DNA of 64,000 nt, taken from assembly GCF_000014965.1 (NCBI RefSeq), contig NC_008554.1, positions 4,204,001-4,268,000 on the forward strand. The letters are read 5' to 3'. How positions within the stretch are numbered: position 1 is the stretch's first letter; every line of letters starts with the position of its first letter. The notes under the pieces were generated by a model. It was not told the origin of the DNA. It saw only the letters and a list, made by a program, of their open reading frames with translations, and made no database searches. This DNA is from Syntrophobacter fumaroxidans MPOB. Its GTDB lineage: Bacteria > Desulfobacterota > Syntrophobacteria > Syntrophobacterales > Syntrophobacteraceae. Below, piece by piece: positions 36,094 to 44,729 of this stretch. Position numbers and translations under genes: made by a program.

Positions 36094-36914
36094 AGAAGAA
36101 GCAGAACCGGTATCGCCCAGACAAGGCCAGGCCTTTGAAAATCCTCAAATTTTGGGGAAAGACAGTCTTGACTCTCCTGCTGGCGGTTGCCGCGGTTGTG
36201 CTCATTAGTGCTGGTCTTTCGCGCTCTTACTATGCCCTGTTGGAGGCACCCTGGCTGAGGTTGGAGGAAGTGCGCATCAATGGGCTGAAACATCTCGAAG
36301 AGGGCCTCGTTTTGAACGCGCTGGGCGTTCCCAGGAACGCCTGCGTCTTGAATCTGAAGATGAAGGAACTGGCGGCTCGACTCGAGTCTTTGCCGCAGGT
36401 GCGCTCGGTGATCGTGCGCCTCGATCTTCCCACGCGGCTGGTGGTGGAGATCACCGAGCGTGAGCCGCTCGCGATGGTGCAGGCCGATGAGCTGCTCTTG
36501 CTGGACAAGGACGGAACGCTGTTTGCCCGGACCACCCGCGACGCCGATCCCGAGAGGCTGCTGATTACCGGGTTTTCCGGCAAGGGGCTGAAGGAGGGGG
36601 ATCATTTGCCCCGGGAACCTCTGGAAGCTGTAAGAGAGCTCGCGGCGGCCCTCGAAAAGGCCAGGCAGTGGTTGCCGGTGCAACGCATTTCGGAGTGCCA
36701 GTGGCGTTCCGGCGGCTTCACCCTGTTCATGGCTCAGACCTCGCTTCCCATTGACTTCGGGTCTGAGAACTACGGCGAGAAACTGAATCGCCTTCAGCGG
36801 ATTTTCGCCATGCTGGGGGAACGGCAGTGGACCGGTGCCGTCAAGTATATTGACCTGAATTATGGAAATCGAGCCTATGTGGGAGGGCCGTTCCCGGCAG
36901 CCAAAGGCGCCTGA
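36090..36914 (+). CDS. ftsQ: Cell division protein FtsQ
   Basis: Bitopic divisome protein, 274 residues. A basic cytoplasmic N-terminus precedes one membrane segment (about 29-47, LTLLLAVAAVVLISAGL). The periplasmic POTRA domain follows (LEEVRINGLKHLEEGLVLNALG) and then the FtsQ beta domain (VRLDLPTRLVVEITEREPLA, LLLDKDGTLF). It overlaps murB by an ATGA. ddl, often found upstream of ftsQ, is absent. Confidence 0.92.
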   Translation: MKKKQNRYRPDKARPLKILKFWGKTVLTLLLAVAAVVLISAGLSRSYYALLEAPWLRLEEVRINGLKHLEEGLVLNALGVPRNACVLNLKMKELAARLESLPQVRSVIVRLDLPTRLVVEITEREPLAMVQADELLLLDKDGTLFARTTRDADPERLLITGFSGKGLKEGDHLPREPLEAVRELAAALEKARQWLPVQRISECQWRSGGFTLFMAQTSLPIDFGSENYGEKLNRLQRIFAMLGERQWTGAVKYIDLNYGNRAYVGGPFPAAKGA

Positions 36915-36995
36915 ATCGCCATTCGGAGGGCGCGGAACCCCCTGGTCGTGCCGGACCGGGCTCATGATCGTCAAGCTGATGCTGAAAGGGGATCG

Positions 36996-38216
36996 ATGGG
37001 AAAAAGAGAGGAATTGATCGTAGGCCTCGATCTAGGGACTACCAAGGTTTGCGCTGTGGTCGGTGAGGTGACCTCCGAAGGGATGGATATCGTCGGAGTG
37101 GGTACGTACCCTTCCATCGGCCTCAGAGGCGGCGTGGTCGTCAACATCGATCAGACCGTCCATTCAATCCGCAAGGCGGTTGAAGAAGCGGAATTGATGG
37201 CCGGTTGCGAGATTTCCTCAGTCTATGCCGGTGTGGCCGGAACGCACGTTCAGAGCCTGAATTCGCACGGAGTCATTGCCATCAAGAGCCGTGAGGTGAC
37301 TCAGGCCGATATCGATCGCGTGCTGGACGCCGCAAAGACGGTGGCTCTCCCTTTCGACCGCCAGATTCTCCACGTGCTTCCCCAACAGTACATCGTGGAC
37401 GACCAGGAAGGCATTCAAAACCCGACCGGCATGGCGGGAGTGAGACTTGAAGCGAAAGTGCACATCATCACCGGGGCCATTGCCGCGGTCCAGAATATCG
37501 TCAAATGCTGCGAGCGGGCGGGGCTCCAGGTGCAGGACGTCGTGCTCGAATCCCTCGCCTCCAGCGAATCGGTGCTCGACATGGATGAGAGGCACCTGGG
37601 AGTCGCGTTGGTCGATCTCGGAGGCGGAACCAGCGACATCGCGGTGTTCATGGATCATGCGATTCGCTACTCGTGTGTCGTGGGGCTCGGGGGCAACCAT
37701 ATCACCTCGGACATTTCGGTCGGTTTGCGCACGTCCATCGACGAAGCGGAGAAGATCAAGAAGAAGCATGGCTGTGCGCTGGTTGAATGGGTCAACCAGC
37801 AGGACATGATCGAAGTCGGCTCGGTGGGCGGGCAGAAGCCGCGTCAGTTGGCGCGGTCTGTGCTGGCTCAGATCGTCGAAGCGCGCGTGGAGGAGATCGT
37901 CAAGATCATAGAGTGGGAACTGGTGCGGTCCGGTTACGTGGAATCCCTTCATGCGGGAGTGGTGCTGACCGGAGGCGTCTCCCTGCTTCCGGGGATTCGG
38001 GAACTGGCGGAGAAAGTGTTTGACCTGCCGGTGCGCATAGGCGTCCCTTACAACTTCGGCGGACTGGGAGACGTGGTCAAGAATCCGATCTATGCGACGG
38101 CCACGGGATTGCTTTTGTATGGAAAGAAACATGGAAACAGGGGACCGATGGAAGAACCGAGCGTGATCAAGAAGGTTCTTGCATCGGTGAGACGTTGGTT
38201 CAAGGAATTCTGGTGA
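36996..38216 (+). CDS. ftsA: Cell division protein FtsA
   Basis: Actin-like membrane anchor of the Z-ring, 406 residues from the ATG at 36996, which has an AAAGGGGATCG site. It shows the phosphate-1 loop VGLDLGTTKVCAVVGEV, the 1C subdomain, the phosphate-2 motif VDLGGGTSDIAVF and adenosine motif TGGVSLLPGI. The C-terminus IKKVLASVRRWFKEFW is a clear amphipathic membrane-targeting helix. It lies 81 bases after ftsQ. Confidence 0.96.
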   Translation: MGKREELIVGLDLGTTKVCAVVGEVTSEGMDIVGVGTYPSIGLRGGVVVNIDQTVHSIRKAVEEAELMAGCEISSVYAGVAGTHVQSLNSHGVIAIKSREVTQADIDRVLDAAKTVALPFDRQILHVLPQQYIVDDQEGIQNPTGMAGVRLEAKVHIITGAIAAVQNIVKCCERAGLQVQDVVLESLASSESVLDMDERHLGVALVDLGGGTSDIAVFMDHAIRYSCVVGLGGNHITSDISVGLRTSIDEAEKIKKKHGCALVEWVNQQDMIEVGSVGGQKPRQLARSVLAQIVEARVEEIVKIIEWELVRSGYVESLHAGVVLTGGVSLLPGIRELAEKVFDLPVRIGVPYNFGGLGDVVKNPIYATATGLLLYGKKHGNRGPMEEPSVIKKVLASVRRWFKEFW

Positions 38217-38433
38217 GAGGTTCGGCCTCCGGGGCAAGAGACTGCTTTCGGGGTGTGGAGGCCGGCGGCTCGCCAGTGCGAACGCGGCCGGAATGAACGG
38301 TCCCCCGGCGCTTGTCGCCGGGCCGATCCGGATGATGGCATTATCGACAAGTCATGTGGCAAGGGGGAAAACTCTTCGCGACTATGGAGCTCATATGACT
38401 AGGAAAGAACAGAAGAGGGGGAAGGGACGAAAT

Positions 38434-39636
38434 ATGGAAAAAACACCAGATGCCATGGCAGTCAACCGGGCGAAAATCAGCGTACTGGGGATTGGTGGCG
38501 GAGGCGGAAACGCCATCAACAACATGATCAACGCGGGCCTTGATGGAGTGCAGTTCATCGCGGCCAACACCGATTTTCAGGTGCTGGCCCGCAACCAGGC
38601 CGCCACCAAGATTCAGCTCGGCACGAACCTGACGAAAGGGCTCGGCGCGGGCGGGAATCCGGAAATCGGGGCAAAAGCGGCCCAGGAAGACATCGACAGG
38701 ATTCGTGAAGCCGTCGACGGGAGTGACATGGTGTTCATCACCGCGGGTCTTGGGGGCGGCACCGGCACGGGTGGAGCCCCCATTGCGGCCCAGGTGTGCA
38801 AGGAGATGGGAGCGCTGACCGTTGCGGTGGTGACCAAGCCGTTCGTGGTCGAGGGCCGGGTGCGCCAACGCAATGCCGACGACGGTCTGAAGTCGCTCCA
38901 GGACGTGGTGGATACCCTGATCACCATTCCCAACAACCGGCTCCTTTGCCTGGCGGATCGCCGCGCCACATTCCTCGAAATGATCAAGCGCGCCGACGAT
39001 GTTTTGCTGTACGCGGTGAAGGGCATTTCCGATCTCATCATCAAGGATGGATACATCAACGTCGACTTCAACGACGTGAAGACGGTGATGGCGGAAATGG
39101 GCCTCGCCCTGATGGGAACCGGTGTCGCAAGAGGTGAGAACAGGGCTACTCAGGCGGTACAGCAGGCCATCTCCAGTCCGCTCCTGGAGGACATCTCCAT
39201 CCATGGCGCCCGTGCCGCCCTCATCAATCTTTCCGCCGGTCCGGATCTGGGCATGCATGAATTCGAGGAAGCCCTTTCCATCATCCAGAAGGAGGTCAAC
39301 GAGGAGGCGAACATCATCCTCGGCATGGTCATGGACCCGAACATGGGTGATGAAATAAGGGTCACGGTGATCGCGACCGGCATCGGACGGATGGAACAGC
39401 CGCAACGGCTCGAGTCGTCTCGTCCGAAGAGAATCAAGCCGGAGGGAATCGTTCCCGACCCCGATTACGACTACCTGCAGGTGCCGGCCTTCGTTCGTCA
39501 TCGCACTCCCAGGGAGCCTGCCCAGGTGGAACAGCAACAACCCCGCAGAAGGACTCTTCTGCAGAAACTGACGGGAGGCAACGCCGAAGAAGAGGATCTG
39601 AGCATCCCGACCTTTATTCGCCGTCAGGCGGACTAG
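38434..39636 (+). CDS. ftsZ: Cell division protein FtsZ
   Basis: Tubulin-like GTPase that forms the Z-ring, 400 residues. The start at 38434 (MEKTPDAMAV) has a GGGGGAAGGGA site; an ATG 39 bases earlier is an alternative. GTP motifs are VLGIGGGGGNAINNM, GGGTGTGGAP and the T7 loop NVDFNDVKTVM. The C-terminal recruitment peptide DLSIPTFIRRQAD ends the protein, and a second similar peptide, DYLQVPAFVRHRTP, lies about 45 residues earlier, joined by a Gln/Arg-rich linker. It closes the dcw cluster. Confidence 0.97.
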   Translation: MEKTPDAMAVNRAKISVLGIGGGGGNAINNMINAGLDGVQFIAANTDFQVLARNQAATKIQLGTNLTKGLGAGGNPEIGAKAAQEDIDRIREAVDGSDMVFITAGLGGGTGTGGAPIAAQVCKEMGALTVAVVTKPFVVEGRVRQRNADDGLKSLQDVVDTLITIPNNRLLCLADRRATFLEMIKRADDVLLYAVKGISDLIIKDGYINVDFNDVKTVMAEMGLALMGTGVARGENRATQAVQQAISSPLLEDISIHGARAALINLSAGPDLGMHEFEEALSIIQKEVNEEANIILGMVMDPNMGDEIRVTVIATGIGRMEQPQRLESSRPKRIKPEGIVPDPDYDYLQVPAFVRHRTPREPAQVEQQQPRRRTLLQKLTGGNAEEEDLSIPTFIRRQAD

Positions 39637-39717
39637 GCTTCCGCCGGCTCGATGATCGTCCCTTCTCCATCGTCGCCGGAGAAGGTTGAAAAAGCGAGTC
39701 TCTATCCCCTGCCACAG

Positions 39718-39744
39718 CCCTCCCCCCCTCCTCCGGGGGGAGGG
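39718..39744. repeat. REP-like GC hairpin after ftsZ
   Basis: CCCTCCCCCC (39718-39727) and GGGGGGAGGG (39735-39744) form a perfect 10-bp hairpin with a 7-nt loop. The surrounding CTATCCCCTGCCACAGCCC resembles the dispersed palindromes found after many proteobacterial genes, often mistranslated as Leu/Pro-rich N-termini. It lies about 80 bases past ftsZ and may block or terminate transcription, but has no immediate T-run. Confidence 0.5.
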
Positions 39745-39849
39745 AGTCAGGTTGTTTTCCCCTTGCCCCGGGGCCCGGAAGCCTGGATCCGCTATCGCCC
39801 GACGACGTGGTTCCAGGGTTCCGGCTCTCCCTTTCGGTATGAATTTCCT

Positions 39850-41604
39850 ATGCTCTTCAACGTGAGGCAGCGACATCGGCGATGGCTGTCGGAAGAAACC
39901 GGCACCGTCATCAAGGACTGGAGAGGAAGAGTCCGGATCGGTCTGGCTTTTCCGAACCGGTATGCCGTCGGTATGTCGAACCTGGGCTTCCAGACGGTGT
40001 ATGCCGCTCTGAACGGTTTTGAAGACGTCGTGTGCGAGAGGTTTTTCTACCCCGAATCCGAAGACCTCCCCGCGGTTCGGCAGAATCCTGGCCGCCTCTT
40101 GTCCCTGGAATCCCAGCGCCCGGCACGGGACTTTGACCTGTTCGTCTTCTCCGTCGCCTACGAAAACGACTACGTCAACGCGATCGAGATGTTGAAGCTG
40201 GCGGGATTTCCCGCGCGTCGCGAACAGCGAAACCGCGAGCATCCCCTGCTCGCCGCGGGTGGAGTGGCGGTGTTTCTGAATCCGGAGCCCCTTGCCCTTT
40301 TCCTGGATTTCTTCTTTATCGGCGAGGCGGAAGCGATTCTCCCGGATTTCCTTCGTGTCCTCAATGAGAAGGGGGAAAGCGGTTGTTCCCGCTCCGAGTT
40401 CCTCCGGGAGCTTTCCGAGAGAGTCGCGGGGATTTACGTGCCTGCGCACTTCGAACCCGCGTACCGGGAGGACGGCACCCTCGAGCGCATCTCTCCGCTG
40501 CCCGGGACCGGTGCGCCTCAGCGGGTGGTCTATCGCAGGGCCGACCTGGACAGGGCTCAGCCCTGTCATTCGGTCATCCTCACGCCGAATACGGAATTCA
40601 GCAGTACGATGCTGCTGGAAATCGGGCGAGGGTGCGGAAGAGGTTGCCGATTCTGCGCGGCAGGCTTCGTCTATCGTCCAATGCGTTTCCACAGTGCTGA
40701 AAGGCTGCTGCGGGCGTTGAACGCGGGAGGTGAGCGGCACCCGAGAATCGGCCTGGTGAGCGCCGCCGTTTCGGACCATCCGGAAATTGGCTTCCTCTGC
40801 CGGTCGCTGCTCGAAGACGGGCGTTCCCTGTCGTTTTCATCGCTGCGGGCGGATACGCTCACTCCGGAAATCGCCTCGGCCCTGGAATCGAGCCGTCACC
40901 AGGCGGTGGCCATCGCTCCCGAGGCGGGGTCCGAGCGTCTTCGCAAGGTCGTCAACAAAAACCTCGACATGACGCAGATTCTGACCGCCGCGGAGAGGCT
41001 CACCGAAAAGGGGATTCTCCATCTGAAGCTCTATTTTATGATCGGGCTGCCCACTGAATCCGCCGAAGACCTGGAAGCGATCGTGGATACGGCCAAGGCG
41101 ATCAAGCACCATGTCCTGAAGATCAGCCGGGGGCGGAAACGACTCGGAACCATAACTCTGAGCGTGCATTCATTCGTTCCCAAGCCGTTCACGCCTTTCC
41201 AATGGGTTGCGTTCGCCGGGGTGGGGGAATTGAAGAACCGGGCGAAATGGATTCGGAATGCTCTCAAGAAAGTTCCCAACGTTCGGGTGCACTTCGACCT
41301 GCCCAAGTGGGCTTACGTGCAGGCACTGCTTGCCAGGGGCGACAGGAGGGTGGGAACCCTGCTGGAGAAGGTGGCCTTGCGTTCGACCCCATGGAGCAAG
41401 GCATTGCGCGAGCACGTGATCAACCCTGATTTCTGGGTGATGCGCGAGAGGGGACGCGACGAGGTGTTCCCGTGGGAAGTGATCGAGCACGGCGTCAGGA
41501 GAGATTACCTGTGGCGGGAATACGAGCTTGCCCTCAAAGGCGAAAGCACGCCGGAATGCCGCCCGGAGGAGGATTGCCGCCGTTGCGGGGCTTGCGCGCC
41601 TTGA
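39850..41604 (+). CDS. Radical SAM protein, TIGR03960-like
   Basis: A radical SAM enzyme of the family with an N-terminal B12-binding-like domain (TIGR03960 type), often paired or fused with a DUF2344 protein; function unknown, with a tRNA or translation role sometimes suspected. I start it at 39850 (MLFNVRQRHRRWLSEE), giving 584 residues, because upstream in-frame sequence is the REP-like hairpin. The 4Fe-4S motif is CGRGCRFC (about residues 258-265). Further motifs are IAPEAGSERLRKVVNK and HSFVPKPFTPFQW. The end, CRPEEDCRRCGACAP, is a Cys cluster typical of the family. Confidence 0.88.
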   Translation: MLFNVRQRHRRWLSEETGTVIKDWRGRVRIGLAFPNRYAVGMSNLGFQTVYAALNGFEDVVCERFFYPESEDLPAVRQNPGRLLSLESQRPARDFDLFVFSVAYENDYVNAIEMLKLAGFPARREQRNREHPLLAAGGVAVFLNPEPLALFLDFFFIGEAEAILPDFLRVLNEKGESGCSRSEFLRELSERVAGIYVPAHFEPAYREDGTLERISPLPGTGAPQRVVYRRADLDRAQPCHSVILTPNTEFSSTMLLEIGRGCGRGCRFCAAGFVYRPMRFHSAERLLRALNAGGERHPRIGLVSAAVSDHPEIGFLCRSLLEDGRSLSFSSLRADTLTPEIASALESSRHQAVAIAPEAGSERLRKVVNKNLDMTQILTAAERLTEKGILHLKLYFMIGLPTESAEDLEAIVDTAKAIKHHVLKISRGRKRLGTITLSVHSFVPKPFTPFQWVAFAGVGELKNRAKWIRNALKKVPNVRVHFDLPKWAYVQALLARGDRRVGTLLEKVALRSTPWSKALREHVINPDFWVMRERGRDEVFPWEVIEHGVRRDYLWREYELALKGESTPECRPEEDCRRCGACAP

Positions 41605-41626
41605 GCTTGCGATTCTTAAGGATCCA

Positions 41627-41655
41627 TTGATTTGGGTCGATTTAGGCTTTATAAT
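41627..41655 (+). promoter_or_regulatory. Strong promoter upstream of the dnaJ-like gene
   Basis: TTGATT (41627-41632) and a perfect TATAAT (41650-41655) are spaced by 17 bases. A start near 41662 would give a leader of about 240 nt before the ATG at 41905. The leader contains the palindromic repeat at 41731-41772. Confidence 0.7.
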
Positions 41656-41730
41656 TTTTTGCCTTGAGGTGAGCGAATTCAGTGCACGGCGCACCGGTTC
41701 GGGCGGCGTAGAGGGCGTTCCCGCCGGAGG

Positions 41731-41772
41731 CTAACCAGCCCGTCGAGCGCCGTTCACGGGGTTTATCCCCGT
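41731..41772. repeat. Extragenic palindrome, second copy
   Basis: CTAACCAGCCCGTCG (41731-41745) differs by one base from the segment at 23326-23340. Downstream, ACGGGG (41756-41761) and CCCCGT (41767-41772) form a hairpin around TTTAT, as in the first copy. The middle of the unit differs. Confidence 0.6.
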
Positions 41773-41904
41773 CCGGAAACACACCGCGTTCGTATTGTCC
41801 CGTGCGCGGAACCGTTCAATTGAGGTCGAAGTTGAATTCGTGATCGATCGCGGCTTTTTGCAGCATGGGCGCCGGCAGGCAAATTTCACGGAGAACGAGA
41901 AGAC

Positions 41905-42780
41905 ATGCCTCAACAAGACTACTACGGGGTGTTGAACGTTTCGCCCGAAGCTTCCTCGGAGGAGATCAAACGGGCGTATCGCAAGCTGGCTCTAGAAACG
42001 CATCCCGACCGCAACCCCAACGACCGTAATGCCGAGGAGCGCTTCAAGAGAATCAACGAAGCCTACGGCGTGCTGTCCGATCCCGGCAAACGCTCCCAGT
42101 ACGATCAGTACCGGAGACTGGGGGTTCATCAGGGCCCCGGCGGTTATGGGCGGCCCGGTTTCGGCTATTCCCAGGAAGAGATCTTTCGGGATTTTGTCAA
42201 TAACCGTCACGCCAATGATGTTTTTGCGGAAATGCAGCGGGAATTCCAAAGGATGGGATTTCGCTTCGACGAGCGTTTCATCAACCGGATCTTCTTCGGT
42301 GACAAGACGTTCACCATTCAAGGCTTTTTCTGGGGCGGCCCCATGGGAAGCACAAGCATGAGGCGGCCCGGTTCTCCGGCTGCCGATCATCCCGGGACCG
42401 CCTCCGGTCGCGACGGAGCGGATGGGCCCGGAGCTCCCGGTCCCATGGGAATCGTCAAGGAGGGGCTATCCCTCCTGTATAAGGCCGGAAAGAAGATCGG
42501 CGGATACCTCATCGACAAGGTGCTCGGCCAGGAGCCGCAGGGCGATCGGGCGCGTCCGGGGGAATTCGACATCACCTACAGACTGGTCATCTCTTCGCAC
42601 GACGCTGCCAGAGGGACCACCGTCGAGGTCGAGCTTCCTCATCTCCAGGACGGAAAGCGGGTCGCCGTCACCATCCCGGCTGGAGTGAGGAACGGGATGA
42701 AGCTGCGCCTCAAGGACATGGGACGTCCCTTGAGCGGCCTCACCCGTGGGGACCTCTATCTTCAGTTGCAGGTGGTGTGA
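41905..42780 (+). CDS. DnaJ-like co-chaperone without zinc finger
   Basis: A 291-residue J-domain protein. The J domain is at the N-terminus (residues 5-70) with the HPD tripeptide in [21 protein letters not shown] Gly- and Phe-rich region follows ([22 protein letters not shown]), then a Pro/Gly/Asp-rich linker, and a single C-terminal substrate-binding domain ([39 protein letters not shown]). The CXXCXGXG zinc repeats and one of the two C-terminal domains of full DnaJ are lacking. It should stimulate an Hsp70. It stands alone between a strong promoter and a terminator. Confidence 0.9.
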   Translation: MPQQDYYGVLNVSPEASSEEIKRAYRKLALETHPDRNPNDRNAEERFKRINEAYGVLSDPGKRSQYDQYRRLGVHQGPGGYGRPGFGYSQEEIFRDFVNNRHANDVFAEMQREFQRMGFRFDERFINRIFFGDKTFTIQGFFWGGPMGSTSMRRPGSPAADHPGTASGRDGADGPGAPGPMGIVKEGLSLLYKAGKKIGGYLIDKVLGQEPQGDRARPGEFDITYRLVISSHDAARGTTVEVELPHLQDGKRVAVTIPAGVRNGMKLRLKDMGRPLSGLTRGDLYLQLQVV

Positions 42781-42817
42781 TCCTTTCCGGGCATCCGAAA
42801 TCCTGATATTTCAACAC

Positions 42818-42852
42818 AAGTACGGGCGGGATAATCCCCGCCCGTACTTTTT
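42818..42852 (+). terminator. Intrinsic terminator of the dnaJ-like gene
   Basis: AAGTACGGGCGGG (42818-42830) pairs perfectly over 13 bp with CCCGCCCGTACTT (42837-42849) around ATAATC, followed by further Ts. The core GGGCGGG...CCCGCCC is the same as in the palindrome at 23352-23371, so the terminator may derive from that repeat. Confidence 0.88.
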
Positions 42853-42869
42853 GGAAACAGCGCCGCATC

Positions 42870-44291
42870 CTACGGGCTGCACAGCAACCGCGCGAACGCA
42901 TTGCCGATGGTGTGAAGATCGTCCGGCAACAGTGTTCGCGTATCCATCAGGAATTGATCGGATTCGATTCGACCGATGATCGGCGGGTCGTTGTTTCTCA
43001 GGAAACCCTCGATCTTTTGGGCGGAGATCTCCGTCCCGTGGACGGTTACCACCCGTGTGGGAAGATTCTGGGCAGGGAGCGAGCCCCCGCCGACCTGGGA
43101 AGAGCTGCTCCGGACTTCGACGACAAGCCGCTGTTGCGTGTCGATTTGCCGAATCAGGGAACAAAGCGCTTGTGCGGTATCGTTGAGCGCATCCGTGGAC
43201 AGCGCGATCATTCTGAGGACGGGGATGCGCTCAATGGCCCGATTTTCGTCGCGATACAGGCGGAGGGTCGCCTCGAGCGCGGCCAGAGTGAGCTTGTCCA
43301 CTCGCAGTGCACGGGTGATGGGGTTCTTCTTGCACCGATCGATGAGGTCCTTCCTCCCCAGGATGACGCCCGCCTGAGGTCCCCCCAGGAGCTTGTCGCC
43401 ACTGAAGGTCACGACGTCCGCTCCGTTGCGGACGGCCTCCCGAACCGTGGGTTCCCCCGTCAGCCCATACCTGGACAGGTCGATGAGGGAACCGCTGCCG
43501 AGATCTTCCACAACGGGCAATCCGTGCGCTCTTCCCATGGACACCATTTCTTCGAGAGACACTTCGGCGGTGAACCCGAGGATCCGGTAATTGCTGGTGT
43601 GCACTCTCATCAGCAGGGCGGTGCGGTCGTTGATCGCCGAAACGAAATCATGGGGATGCGTCCGGTTGGTGCATCCGACTTCGCGCAGGAGGGCGCCGCT
43701 CGAGCGCATGACGTCCGGAATCCGGAAGGAACCGCCGATTTCCACCAGCTGTCCGCGGGAGACGATGACCTCCATGTCCTTCGCGAGGGTATTCAGCACC
43801 AGGAAGACGGCTCCGGCGTTGTTGTTGACCACCAGGGCGCTTTCCGCTCCGGTCAATTCACACAGAATCGATTCCGCGTGAACGTACCGCGATCCTCTAC
43901 GGCCGAGCTCGAGATTGTATTCGAGGTTGTTGTAGGTCCGGCAGATGAGCTGGAGCCGCTCGACCGCTTCCCGCGGAAGCAGGGATCGGCCGAGGTTGGT
44001 ATGAACGATGATGCCCGTGGCGTTGACTACATTGCGGAGCGTAAAGCTGCCGGCGGCTTCGATCCGCTCCAGGATGGCCTGCACCAGGGTCGCGTGCTCC
44101 GGTTCTCCCGGGGCGTCGCCCGGAGCCCCCTCGATCAGCCGTTGTCGGGTTGTTTCCAGAACCTGGCGAATACAGTCAAGGACCAGTCTGCGGGGATGTC
44201 GGTCCAGGGCCTCGCGGACGGCATCCGCCTGCAGCAGGGCATCGACGCTCGGGAGACGGCGAAGCAAATCTTGCATGGAAGTCTTTGACAT
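42870..44291 (-). CDS. selA: L-seryl-tRNA(Sec) selenium transferase
   Basis: PLP enzyme that converts seryl-tRNA(Sec) to selenocysteinyl-tRNA(Sec). The 473-residue protein has the family N-terminus (LLRRLPSVDALL), VVNATGIIVHTNLGRSLLP, the EYNLELGRRGSRY segment, and the PLP-binding Lys in TFSGDKLLGGPQAG (about residue 303). The C-terminal LPTRVVTV and GRIESDQFLMDTRTLLPDD match SelA. selB and selC are not in the window. The presence of selA predicts selenoproteins elsewhere in the genome. It converges on the dnaJ-like gene. Confidence 0.97.
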   Translation of the reverse strand: MSKTSMQDLLRRLPSVDALLQADAVREALDRHPRRLVLDCIRQVLETTRQRLIEGAPGDAPGEPEHATLVQAILERIEAAGSFTLRNVVNATGIIVHTNLGRSLLPREAVERLQLICRTYNNLEYNLELGRRGSRYVHAESILCELTGAESALVVNNNAGAVFLVLNTLAKDMEVIVSRGQLVEIGGSFRIPDVMRSSGALLREVGCTNRTHPHDFVSAINDRTALLMRVHTSNYRILGFTAEVSLEEMVSMGRAHGLPVVEDLGSGSLIDLSRYGLTGEPTVREAVRNGADVVTFSGDKLLGGPQAGVILGRKDLIDRCKKNPITRALRVDKLTLAALEATLRLYRDENRAIERIPVLRMIALSTDALNDTAQALCSLIRQIDTQQRLVVEVRSSSSQVGGGSLPAQNLPTRVVTVHGTEISAQKIEGFLRNNDPPIIGRIESDQFLMDTRTLLPDDLHTIGNAFARLLCSP

Positions 44292-44729
44292 CGGCTATAC
44301 CTTCAACGTCATGAGTCGCGCATCGGTTCACGAGGGCGTCGCACCATCCGCAACGAATGTCACCTGGACAAACCACAACCGGTCATTCATAAGAAGGCAA
44401 GCGTCATTGCCGAAAAAACCGCGTACCGGAGGGTTTTATCGGCCTGCGGCCTTTGCGGGAATGACGCCGACGGTTCTCATGCTTCGTCACGATCGCCGGC
44501 TCATGGTCGGTCCCGTGGCCGTGCCCCGGGAGGGCTTATTTTCACTGTTCGTTGCGATCCCGGGCTCGTGGCCGTTTGCGGGAAGCGCGAGAAGGCGTCT
44601 TGCCCCCCTCCTCGAACGGCCTGTAAAAGAAGGGATGCACCGCGAGAATGCTTCCTTTCTTTTTTCGTCTTAGTTATATTTATTTATTTGTGATTTGTAA
44701 AACACTGGAAGCTTGAAGAACGGAATTTA
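44292..44729. other. Divergent region selA / mfd with inverted repeat
   Basis: No gene. GCGTCATTGCCG (44401-44412) and CGGGAATGACGC (44456-44467) form an imperfect inverted repeat of the dispersed GTCATTCCCGC type seen in many proteobacteria, with an inner AAAACC/GGGTTTT stem. The last 80 bases before mfd are AT-rich (TTATATTTATTTATTT) and probably hold its promoter. Confidence 0.5.

Noticed and set aside
39652-39849. N-terminal extension of the radical SAM protein
   Set aside because: The added residues (Leu/Pro-rich, PQPSPPPPGGG) are a translated REP-like hairpin, and family similarity starts at MLFNVRQRHRRW.
38341-40779. Very long minus-strand open frame (over 800 codons) antisense to ftsZ and the radical SAM gene
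   Set aside because: Lies opposite two well-identified genes, has no family motifs and is explained by high GC at third codon positions. The same reasoning removes the long antisense frames at 31173-33650, 25608-27836 and 15587-16807.
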